From Gammaproteobacteria bacterium (GTDB lineage: Bacteria; Pseudomonadota; Gammaproteobacteria; Steroidobacterales; Rariloculaceae): 17,975 nt of DNA. Below the pieces are notes generated by a model. It was not told the origin of the DNA and ran no database searches. It was given only the letters and a program-made list of their open reading frames with translations. This document shows positions 6,640-13,150 of this stretch, piece by piece (position 1 is the stretch's first letter; every line of letters begins with the position of its first letter). Made by a program: the position numbers and the translations under genes. Location: positions 1 through 17,975 of the forward strand of contig JAFGNC010000194.1 of the NCBI GenBank assembly GCA_016927175.1. The letters are read 5' to 3'.

Positions 6640-7973
6640 TGAAACGCTCGTTGATCGCAGCGCTCGCGATTCTGGTTGCCGCGACGACGAGCACCGCGCT
6701 GCCGCAGACCGGCGGGATCACAGCCGGCGCAGCGAAGGTCGACATCACCCCGGCCGCCGACGAGCTGCCGCCCGGCTATCTGGGCATCCTCGATCGGGTT
6801 CATTCTCGAGCGATCGTCATCGATGACGGCGAGTCCATGGCGGCGCTGATCAGCGTCGACGCGGGCGCCGTTCCGGAGGATCTGTGGCGGTCCGTCACGA
6901 CGGCGCTGGAAAGCGAGCTCGGCATACCACGGTCGAATGTCCTCCTTACGGCGACGCATACCCACAGCGTACCGCGAGCGAGCAGCGGCGCATCCGTCGA
7001 GAAGATCATCGAGAGCGTCCGGCTCGCGCACGAGCGGCGCTCCCCGGCCCGGATCGGATTCGGCACCGGAGCGTCCTACATCAACGTGAATCGCAACATC
7101 ATCGATCCCGAGACGCGTCGCTGGTGGGAAGGACCGAATCGGGAGGGGCCCTCGGATAAGACGGTGGCCGTCATCAAGCTCGAGGCGCTGACCGGCGAGC
7201 CGATCGCCGTCTACTACAACTATGCGATGCATGCGGTCGCCGCCGGGCAGCTCGATCTGGTCAGCGGCGACGCGCCGGGCACGACGTCGAAGTATGTCGA
7301 GGATACCTTCGACGACCGGATCGTTGCGCTCTGGTCGAGCGGAGCCGCCGGTGATCAGAACCCGCTCTACTTCCGGCAGACCTACGACCTTCGCGAGATT
7401 CGCATCCGTGACTACGCCGAGCGCGGTATCGACATCAGCAACTCGATGCCGCCCGGCGGACAGGGCCTCGACCGCAGCGATCCGAGGGTCGCGAGGCTCA
7501 TGGAACAGCAGAAACAGATGATTCTCTCGATGGGGCAGTTCCTCGGCGAAGAGGTCATCGCCGTGATGCGGGGCATGGAGCGCATGGCGACGCAGATACG
7601 CATCGCAGGCCGCCAGCAGATCGTAAGTTGTCCCGGTAGAACGCGGCTCGACTCCGGGCGCGCCGGCTTCCCCGGAGAGTACGAGGACGCCGAGCCCGTC
7701 GAGATCAGGCTCGGACTGCTCCGGCTGGGCGACATCATGATCGGCGCCGTCAATGCCGAGGTGTTCAATCTGATCGCGCAGCGGCTGAAAAGCGAATCGC
7801 CCTATGCCCGGACGATGCTCGCGACTTTGACCAACGGCTTCGCACGCAGCGGATACATTCCGAACGATGCCGCTTACGGCATGTATACATTCGAAGTGCT
7901 GTCGTCGCGGCTCAAGCCCGGCTGCGCCGAATCCGCGATCGTCGACGGCATTCTGGACCTGATGAGCGATTGA
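6639..7973 (+). CDS. Exported neutral/alkaline ceramidase-like metallohydrolase (N-terminal domain family)
   Basis: This is a 444-residue protein. ATG 6639 overlaps the P450 stop by one base (TGATG), with AGGA at 6625-6628. Residues 1-22 are a Sec leader. The segment GAAKVDITP (30-38), the zinc-site pattern ATHTHS (His107, His109), NYAMHAVAAG (His198) and SGDAPG (209-214) match the neutral/non-lysosomal ceramidase N-terminal domain family. In true ceramidases the nucleophile is the serine of GDxSPN; the matching segment here is AAGDQNPLY, with Asn241 in that place, and no C-terminal ceramidase domain follows. It is therefore better read as a related metallohydrolase acting on an amide or ester in the periplasm. 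It is the last gene of the 1676-7973 operon. Confidence 0.82.
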   Translation: MKRSLIAALAILVAATTSTALPQTGGITAGAAKVDITPAADELPPGYLGILDRVHSRAIVIDDGESMAALISVDAGAVPEDLWRSVTTALESELGIPRSNVLLTATHTHSVPRASSGASVEKIIESVRLAHERRSPARIGFGTGASYINVNRNIIDPETRRWWEGPNREGPSDKTVAVIKLEALTGEPIAVYYNYAMHAVAAGQLDLVSGDAPGTTSKYVEDTFDDRIVALWSSGAAGDQNPLYFRQTYDLREIRIRDYAERGIDISNSMPPGGQGLDRSDPRVARLMEQQKQMILSMGQFLGEEVIAVMRGMERMATQIRIAGRQQIVSCPGRTRLDSGRAGFPGEYEDAEPVEIRLGLLRLGDIMIGAVNAEVFNLIAQRLKSESPYARTMLATLTNGFARSGYIPNDAAYGMYTFEVLSSRLKPGCAESAIVDGILDLMSD

Positions 7974-8129
7974 CGTCGGACGACTGGTCGTCGCTCGTGA
8001 AATCGACGGACTCGGCGGGCGCGGTCACGAGTGCTCGCGCGCTGCGCCTTGCTCGAGTGCGGGGCAGAAGGCATCATGCAAATCAAACCGGCCGCGCCGA
8101 GTTCCAGTGTGAATGAGTGGAGAAACGCC
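7974..8129 (+). other. Intergenic region upstream of the DUF6152-type gene
   Basis: The 156 bases contain a near-perfect dyad GACGAC-TG-GTCGTC at 7979-7992, just past the ceramidase-like stop, with no T-run; it could be a weak 3' hairpin. The only site I would assign is the ribosome-binding sequence GGAG at 8119-8122, seven bases before the ATG at 8130. No clear promoter was found. The open frame continues upstream of 8130 without coding character. Confidence 0.4.
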
Positions 8130-8495
8130 ATGCTCGGCAGAGCGTCCCTTGTGCTGTTTGCGCTGACCGTGGCGGCGGCGGCCACGGCACATCATTCGCC
8201 GGTTGCGTTCGACACCGGCGTCACGGATTTCACGCTGACCGGCGAGATCGAATCCGTCGACATACGCAATCCGCATTCGGTAATGACGCTGCGTGTCCCG
8301 AACGGCGACGACTCGACGACGACGTGGCACATCGAGTTCAGCAGCGTGAACCTCCTGCTGCGCCGCGGCTGGGACTTCGAGCGCATCAAAGCCGGCGACA
8401 CGGTGACTTGCACCGGCAACCCGAGCGCGTTGGGACTCAACGAGATGTACATGTGGTCCATCGTGCTGGCGGACGGCACGGAGTTCGGGCGTTGA
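8130..8495 (+). CDS. Exported DUF6152-family protein
   Basis: This is a 121-residue protein from ATG 8130, with GGAG seven bases upstream. In-frame ATGs at 8031 and 8074 would add a charged, non-leader N-terminus and are rejected. Residues 1-20 are a Sec leader ending ATA-HHSP. The mature protein starts with the AHHSPVAFD pattern and continues with LTGEIESVDIRNPHS and an RRGWDF/KAGDTVTCTG segment, the hallmarks of DUF6152-like small beta-rich periplasmic proteins. The His-rich mature N-terminus could bind metal, but this is inference and no function is established. The stop overlaps the next start by 4 bases (TTGA), so the two are translated together. Confidence 0.82.
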   Translation: MLGRASLVLFALTVAAAATAHHSPVAFDTGVTDFTLTGEIESVDIRNPHSVMTLRVPNGDDSTTTWHIEFSSVNLLLRRGWDFERIKAGDTVTCTGNPSALGLNEMYMWSIVLADGTEFGR

Positions 8496-9193
8496 GCATC
8501 CGGCCGCTGCCGTTGTTGTGGACCGCGTGCGCCCTCCTCGCAGCAGCCGCCGCGCAGGCCCAGGACCCGGCCATCGCCGGCATCTGGTTGCCGGATGCGA
8601 GCCGCAGCGGGCGATTCCCCGCCGAGCCGCCGTTCACGCCGGAGGGGCGTCGCATCGTCTCGGAGTGGCGCGCGAGCCATGACCCTGTCGAGGACGATCC
8701 CGGGAAGTTCTGCCAGGCGCCGGGCATGCCGTCGCTGGCGCTCGGCGGCGCCGATTACCCGGTCGAGATCATCGCGACGCCTGAGCAGGTGACGATCCTG
8801 ATGGAACTGCATCAGCAGGTACGCCGGGTGCATCTCGACCAGTCCGCCCATCCCGCACGGCCGTTTCCACAGCGCAACGGCCACTCGATCGGCCGCTGGG
8901 AAGACGACACGCTCGTCGTCGACACGACCGCGATCAAGGCGATCACGTTCGGATCCGTGCCGCACAGCGATCGCGTGCACGTCGTGGAGCGCATCCGCGC
9001 GATCGACGACGGCGCGGCGCTGGTGAACGAGGTGACGATCACGGATCCGGTCATGTACGCGGGGCCGATCACGGTGCGGCAGTACTATCGGGCCGCGCCG
9101 CCCGGCACTCGCATGCTCGAGTACGAGTGCACGGAAGGGATGTGGCTCGACCACGAGGCCCGGCGCGCGCAGGCCCTGTCGGACGGCGAATAG
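8492..9193 (+). CDS. Exported conserved protein of unknown function, partner of the DUF6152-type protein
   Basis: This is a 233-residue product if translation starts at TTG 8492, which overlaps the preceding stop by 4 bases and has GGAG at 8480-8483. That start yields a leader (residues 1-23, ending AAAAQAQDP). The mature protein opens with GIWLPDASRSGRF, then TPEGRRIVSEW, a CQAPGMP motif, YPVEIIATPEQVTILMEL, NGHSIGRWEDDTLVVDTT and a late ER-rich strand region. This order (GxW near the start, GHSxGxWxxDTLVVDT in the middle) recurs in exported hypothetical proteins of Proteobacteria and Acidobacteria; I recognise the pattern but know no assigned function. It looks like a small secreted beta-sheet protein. 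Arrangement with DUF6152 suggests a joint role. Confidence 0.8.
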   Translation: MSIRPLPLLWTACALLAAAAAQAQDPAIAGIWLPDASRSGRFPAEPPFTPEGRRIVSEWRASHDPVEDDPGKFCQAPGMPSLALGGADYPVEIIATPEQVTILMELHQQVRRVHLDQSAHPARPFPQRNGHSIGRWEDDTLVVDTTAIKAITFGSVPHSDRVHVVERIRAIDDGAALVNEVTITDPVMYAGPITVRQYYRAAPPGTRMLEYECTEGMWLDHEARRAQALSDGE

Positions 9194-9252
9194 CGGCTAC
9201 GGCGACATCGAACGCGACGGCGACAAGAACGCTTCGCTCTGCTTACGGCTCC

Positions 9253-9282
9253 GGGCGCACCGGTCCCGGCGGACGGTCGCCC
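9253..9282. terminator. Imperfect GC hairpin between convergent genes (weak candidate terminator)
   Basis: GGGCGcACCG (9253-9262, one bulged C) can pair with CGGTCGCCC (9274-9282) around an 11-base loop in the 109-base gap between the convergent genes ending at 9193 and 9303. No T-tract follows on either strand, so intrinsic termination is uncertain. Confidence 0.3.
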
Positions 9283-9302
9283 AATAGCAGCCAGCGGGAC
9301 GA

Positions 9303-11393
9303 CTAAGGCAGCGCGTAAGCGATGAGCTCGCCTCCCGCGTCGGCGCCGGCGTGGCTGACCGCAAGCACGATGTACTGCTTGCCGTCGTGCATGTAGGTCA
9401 TCGGGGAGCCGGTTTGTCTCGCCGGCATCTCCACCCTCCCCTCGACGTCCTCGCCGGTGGACTTGTCATAGGCGCGCAACAGCGCCACGGTCTCGCCCGC
9501 CTCGTTGGTATGCACGCTTCCTTCGCCGGCGATCAGCAGAGTCCTGGTCGTCAGCACACCGATGAATATCCGGCCGTAGGCGCCGAGCCGCGAGACATCG
9601 AGCCCTTCGAGGGCCGGGTTCTCGCGGATATTGTCGGGAGTCGTGCCGTGGACCTTCTGCCACAGCATCTCGCCGCTGTTCATGTCGTAGGCCGTGATGC
9701 GATCCCAGGGCGGCTTGATCAGCGGGATCGTGCCCTGAAGGAACGTGCCGGCTCTGCGGGCGCCGAGTGCCCGACCGCCGGGCGGCCCGAGGCCACCGGG
9801 ACCGCGACCCGGCCCCGCCGCGCCGAGCCCGGGCGGAGGCCCGCCGGCATTGCCCGCTGTCGATGAAGCCTTCTGCCCGGCCGGGCCCGGATCGAACGGC
9901 TCGAGATCCGCCGGAATGTTACGCAGCGTGAACACGGCCGTGTGCGAGTGGATGTACAGGCGGTTGGTCTCCGGGTCGAAGGCACCGCCCGGCCAGTTGG
10001 CGCCGCCGACGTCGGCCGGCAGCATCAGCGTCCCGCTCGGTCCCTCGGGCGAATCGACGGCCGGCGGAGTGTACAGGGGCCCGAGGCGGTAGTCCTGGAC
10101 GAGCTCCTCGGCCTCCTCCCGCAGCTCGGGCGTCAGATCGTTCAGGTCGTCCATCGAGATGCCCTGGCGGTCGAACGGCTCGGGCCGGGTCGGGAAGGGC
10201 TGCGTCGGGCTCGTCTTCTCGTACGGCGACTCCGACTGCGGCACGGGACGCTCCTCGATCGGCCAGATCGGCTCGCCCGTCTCGCGATTCAGCACGAACA
10301 GGAACGCGGACTTCGTCGGCTGCGCGAGCGCCTTGACGGTACGCCCGTCCCTTTGCATGTCGAACAGGATCGGCGCGGACGGCAGATCGTAATCCCAGAG
10401 CCCGTGATGGACGGTCTGGTAGTGCCAGCGCCGTTCGCCCGTCCTGACGTCGACGGCGACGAGCGATTCGGCGAACAGGTTATCGCCCGGACGGTTGAAA
10501 CCGTTGTAGTCCGCCGACGGCATCTCGACGGGCAGATAGACGAGACCGAGCTCCGGGTCCGCGCTCATCTGGGCCCAGACGCCCGTCTTGCCGTTGCGCT
10601 CGGCCGAGCCGTTCTCCCACGTGTCGTAGCCGAATTCGCCGCGGCGCGGAATCGTGTGGAAAGTCCACAGACGCTCGCCGGTCCGCACGTCGAATCCCCG
10701 CACGTAACCTCGCACGTCCCACGTGGATTCCATGCTGCCGGCGGGCCGATGAGCGGCACCGACGACAACGACGTCGCCGACGATCAGGGGCGTGGCATTG
10801 AGGCCGACGTCGGAGCCGACCGGATCGATCTCCTGGTCGAAATCGAGCTTGAGGTCGACGACCCCTTCGTCACCGAACGATTCGATCGGAATCCCCGTCT
10901 TCGCGTCGAGCGCGAGCATCCGGTAGCCGGGCGTCACATAGACGATGCGCTGATCGGAACCATCGGGGCTCGCCCAGTAGGACACCCCCCGCCCGGCCCC
11001 CTGGCGCACGGCTGACTCTCCGCGGGCGCCTTCGCGCTCGCTGTGCATCCAGATCATCTCGCCGGTCGCGGGGTCCAAAGCGACGGCCGCGCGGCGCTGC
11101 CCCGCCGTCGTGTAAAGCACGCCGTTCACATACAGCGGCGTGGCCGAATAAAGCGTATCGGGCCGCGGACCCAGGAAATCCGTCCGCAGGCGCCACGCGA
11201 TCTCGAGATCCTTGAAATTCCCGGCATCGATCTGGTCGAGAGGCGAGTAGCGATGGCTTGCCAGATTGCCGCCGTAAGTGGGCCAGTCGGGCGAAACCGC
11301 CGGATCGGCGGGCTGGGGTTGCGCGATGGCGGCGACCATCGAAAGGCCTGCGCCGAGCGCGACGGCACACAAAGTTGTCCGAGCGGTTCTCAA
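9303..11393 (-). CDS. PQQ-dependent dehydrogenase (quinoprotein, glucose/alcohol dehydrogenase-like), periplasmic
   Basis: This is a 696-residue product with start TTG 11393, preceded by AGGAG nine bases upstream. A longer open frame reaching 11612 runs into the cytochrome gene and is rejected. A Sec leader spans residues 1-25. The mature part starts DWPTYGGNLASHRYSPLDQI, typical of eight-bladed PQQ propellers, and has repeated blade motifs such as ALDPATGEMIWMH and AVDVRTGERRWHYQ. HHGLWDYDLPSAP (329-341) and QPTKSAFLFVLNR (358-370) correspond to the segments holding the catalytic base and PQQ-binding lysine of glucose dehydrogenase; Asp334 and Lys361 are the likely equivalents. Residues about 503-549 are a Gly/Pro/Ala-rich insert. 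With the upstream cytochrome c it should oxidise a sugar or alcohol. Substrate unproven. Confidence 0.92.
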   Translation of the reverse strand: MRTARTTLCAVALGAGLSMVAAIAQPQPADPAVSPDWPTYGGNLASHRYSPLDQIDAGNFKDLEIAWRLRTDFLGPRPDTLYSATPLYVNGVLYTTAGQRRAAVALDPATGEMIWMHSEREGARGESAVRQGAGRGVSYWASPDGSDQRIVYVTPGYRMLALDAKTGIPIESFGDEGVVDLKLDFDQEIDPVGSDVGLNATPLIVGDVVVVGAAHRPAGSMESTWDVRGYVRGFDVRTGERLWTFHTIPRRGEFGYDTWENGSAERNGKTGVWAQMSADPELGLVYLPVEMPSADYNGFNRPGDNLFAESLVAVDVRTGERRWHYQTVHHGLWDYDLPSAPILFDMQRDGRTVKALAQPTKSAFLFVLNRETGEPIWPIEERPVPQSESPYEKTSPTQPFPTRPEPFDRQGISMDDLNDLTPELREEAEELVQDYRLGPLYTPPAVDSPEGPSGTLMLPADVGGANWPGGAFDPETNRLYIHSHTAVFTLRNIPADLEPFDPGPAGQKASSTAGNAGGPPPGLGAAGPGRGPGGLGPPGGRALGARRAGTFLQGTIPLIKPPWDRITAYDMNSGEMLWQKVHGTTPDNIRENPALEGLDVSRLGAYGRIFIGVLTTRTLLIAGEGSVHTNEAGETVALLRAYDKSTGEDVEGRVEMPARQTGSPMTYMHDGKQYIVLAVSHAGADAGGELIAYALP

Positions 11394-11419
11394 GTCGTCT
11401 CTCTCCTCGAAGGCGGCGC

Positions 11420-11938
11420 CTACTCGCCCGGCAGCGGCGGCGCCTGGAATGCCGTTCCGGTCAGAACGCCTTGCTCGGTGCTGAGCGGCACCTCGCCAAT
11501 CGGCAAGCCGTTGTACCAGAGCATATAGGCCAGTATCGCGACGGTCTCCTCGCGCGACAGGCTTCCGGGCCGCGCCGGCGGCATCGTGTCGATGCGGCCG
11601 GCAAGCGCCCACAGGGACTCGCCCTCCCAGACTCCGCTGAACTGCGGCCCCGCGAGCGGCGGCGCCTGGTCGAGGCCGCCCATGTCCTCACCGTGACAGG
11701 CGAGGCACTCGGCGTAGTAGAGCTCCTGACCGCGCAAAGCCTGTTCCTCGGTGTAAGCGCCCTCCAGCACCGACGGCGCCGACGCCGCCTCACCCCTCGC
11801 CGCCGTCACCGCCACTGTCACCGCCATCGCGAGGCAGACGCCCGCCGGCAGCACGACAGCGCGAAGGAGCGCGGCAGAACCGGGGCTCACGATCCGGTTC
11901 GCCGTAGACGCGAACTTTCCGATAATTAAACTTCTCAT
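11420..11938 (-). CDS. Exported c-type cytochrome, likely electron acceptor of the PQQ dehydrogenase
   Basis: This is a 172-residue protein from ATG 11938. The leader is long (hydrophobic core about 24-47, cleavage near ARGEA-AS); a GTG about 17 codons in would shorten it, so the exact start is uncertain. There is a single heme site CLACH (Cys78, Cys81, His82) with preceding LRGQELYYAE, and IDTMPPARPGSLS supplies a likely distal ligand Met119. This is the layout of a class I monoheme cytochrome c. It lies 26 bases upstream of the PQQ dehydrogenase gene on the same strand, so the pair forms a quinoprotein plus electron-transfer partner passing electrons to the respiratory chain. Confidence 0.9.
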   Translation of the reverse strand: MRSLIIGKFASTANRIVSPGSAALLRAVVLPAGVCLAMAVTVAVTAARGEAASAPSVLEGAYTEEQALRGQELYYAECLACHGEDMGGLDQAPPLAGPQFSGVWEGESLWALAGRIDTMPPARPGSLSREETVAILAYMLWYNGLPIGEVPLSTEQGVLTGTAFQAPPLPGE

Positions 11939-11954
11939 GCTGTGTACTCGAAGT

Positions 11955-11974
11955 CTGCTGTATCGTATAACAAT
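11955..11974. promoter_or_regulatory. Candidate operator/promoter element A (shared with 15804-15823)
   Basis: CTGCTGTATCGTATAACAAT lies 16 bases upstream of the cytochrome c start codon (minus) and in the control region of the plus-strand RraA-like gene. It matches the element at 15804 at 13 of 20 positions, all seven differences being transitions, and both end in AACAAT. TATAAC (11966-11971) also resembles a -10 box on the plus strand. The surrounding AT-rich patch contrasts with the GC-rich background. Confidence 0.4.
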
Positions 11975-12067
11975 GGCGCGGTCGGAACACCCGCTTGCGT
12001 CGAGGGGAAGATCCGACGGCGGACGAAAGCTATGAGGTCTAACGATCAGTCTTCCGGAGACTCGACG

Positions 12068-12118
12068 ATGAATACCGCCGACGCAGTCAACGGCAGAACC
12101 GCAGGCACGACCCGATGA
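12068..12118 (+). CDS. Possible 16-residue leader peptide, translationally coupled to the RraA-like gene
   Basis: ATG 12068 follows GGAGA (12056-12060) with 7-base spacing. The frame encodes MNTADAVNGRTAGTTR and ends at TGA 12116-12118, overlapping the downstream ATG 12115 as ATGA. The downstream gene has no comparable ribosome-binding site of its own, so its translation may depend on ribosomes finishing this short frame. No run of one amino acid suggests classical attenuation. It is too short for homology and may be coincidence. Confidence 0.4.
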   Translation: MNTADAVNGRTAGTTR

Positions 12119-13068
12119 ATCGGTTTTCGGTAGCGGCGCTGGCGGCGCTGACGCTCACGACCCTCGCCCTGCCGACGCCCCCGGCTTCCGGCCAGCAGAT
12201 TTCGAAGGACGAGCTGATTTTCCTGACGCCCGACTGGACCGGTCAGCGCTTCGACGACGGCCGGCCGCGCGTGCCCGACGACATCCTCGAACGGATGAAG
12301 CTGGTGACGCTCGAGGAGGCCTGGGCAGTGCTTCGCGGCCAGGGCTACCATTTTCAGTACGAGGGCGACTGGCAGGTCCTCGATCCCGATGCCGTGCTGG
12401 TCGGCCGCGCCGTTACGGCGACGTTCGTGCCGGGGCGCCCGGACATCCACGACCAGTACGACGAGCGCGGCCGCGCCGAAGGCCGCTCCGGCTCGCAGAA
12501 CTCGTGGCCCGTCGACATGCTCCAGCCGGGCGACGTCTACGTCGCCGATCAGTTCGGTGCGCACGTCGACGGCCCAACCGTCGGCGACAACGTCGGCAAT
12601 GCCATTTTCGCGAACTCCGGTAACGGCTTCGTTTACAACGGCGCCGTTCGCGACCTGAATGGCTTGAGAGAGATCGAAGGCTTCAGCGCCTTCTTCCGCA
12701 GCTACCACCCGTCGCATCACAATCCGCCGGGCCGCCTGAACACGACACTGGTCGGCATCAACACCCCCGCGCGCATCGGCGCGGCGACCGTGATGCCCGG
12801 CGACGTCGTGCTCGGGCGTGACGGCGGCGTGATCTTCATCCCGCCGCATCTTGCACAGCGGGTCGTGGAGACGTCCGAAATCGTGCGGCTGCGGGACATG
12901 TTCGGCCAGCAGCGGCTCGCGGAAGGCACCTACACGTCGGGGCAGATCGATGCGCGCTGGTCCGACGAGATCGAGCGAGACTTCTCGGGCTGGCTGGAGG
13001 AGAACATCGGTGAGCTGCCGGTGCCGCCGGAGCGGATAGAAGAGCTGCTGGAGAACCGCACGTGGTGA
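12115..13068 (+). CDS. Exported RraA-like (HMG/CHA aldolase family) protein
   Basis: This is a 317-residue protein. Residues 1-26 are a Sec leader (MNRFSVAALAALTLTTLALP, then SGQQ), unusual since RraA-family proteins are normally cytosolic. The core matches the RraA fold: PGDVYVAD (138-145), GDNVGNAIFANSGNGFVYNG (157-176), the signature VRD with Arg179-Asp180 at the metal/substrate site, then VMPGDVVLGRDGGVIFIPP (about 226-244). An extra N-terminal segment (30-95) and a C-terminal helix (270-317) make it longer than the usual 160-230 residues. Enzymatic members cleave 4-hydroxy-2-oxo acids by retro-aldol reaction or decarboxylate oxaloacetate. Next to a dehydratase making 2-keto-3-deoxy acids, which are 4-hydroxy-2-oxo acids, an aldolase role in the periplasm is plausible but not proven. 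Confidence 0.85.
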   Translation: MNRFSVAALAALTLTTLALPTPPASGQQISKDELIFLTPDWTGQRFDDGRPRVPDDILERMKLVTLEEAWAVLRGQGYHFQYEGDWQVLDPDAVLVGRAVTATFVPGRPDIHDQYDERGRAEGRSGSQNSWPVDMLQPGDVYVADQFGAHVDGPTVGDNVGNAIFANSGNGFVYNGAVRDLNGLREIEGFSAFFRSYHPSHHNPPGRLNTTLVGINTPARIGAATVMPGDVVLGRDGGVIFIPPHLAQRVVETSEIVRLRDMFGQQRLAEGTYTSGQIDARWSDEIERDFSGWLEENIGELPVPPERIEELLENRTW

Positions 13069-13150
13069 CGGCAGCGCGGCGCCCGGCGCCGGAAGACACG
13101 AGCGTCGGCACCGGCGCGGGTAAAGGCGCGGAAAAAAATGAGGCCCGTCG

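Noticed and set aside
9942..11015. Open frame of 357 codons on the plus strand
   Set aside because: It is antisense to the PQQ dehydrogenase and lacks any recognisable domain or leader.
11394..11612. N-terminal extension of the PQQ dehydrogenase to an ATG at 11612
   Set aside because: The extension lies inside the cytochrome c gene and has no leader, while TTG 11393 has a strong ribosome-binding site and is followed at once by a signal peptide.
13083..13092. Palindrome CCGGCGCCGG between the RraA-like and dehydratase genes
   Set aside because: In DNA this rich in GC, such a 10-base palindrome is expected by chance, and no T-run or spaced half-sites accompany it.
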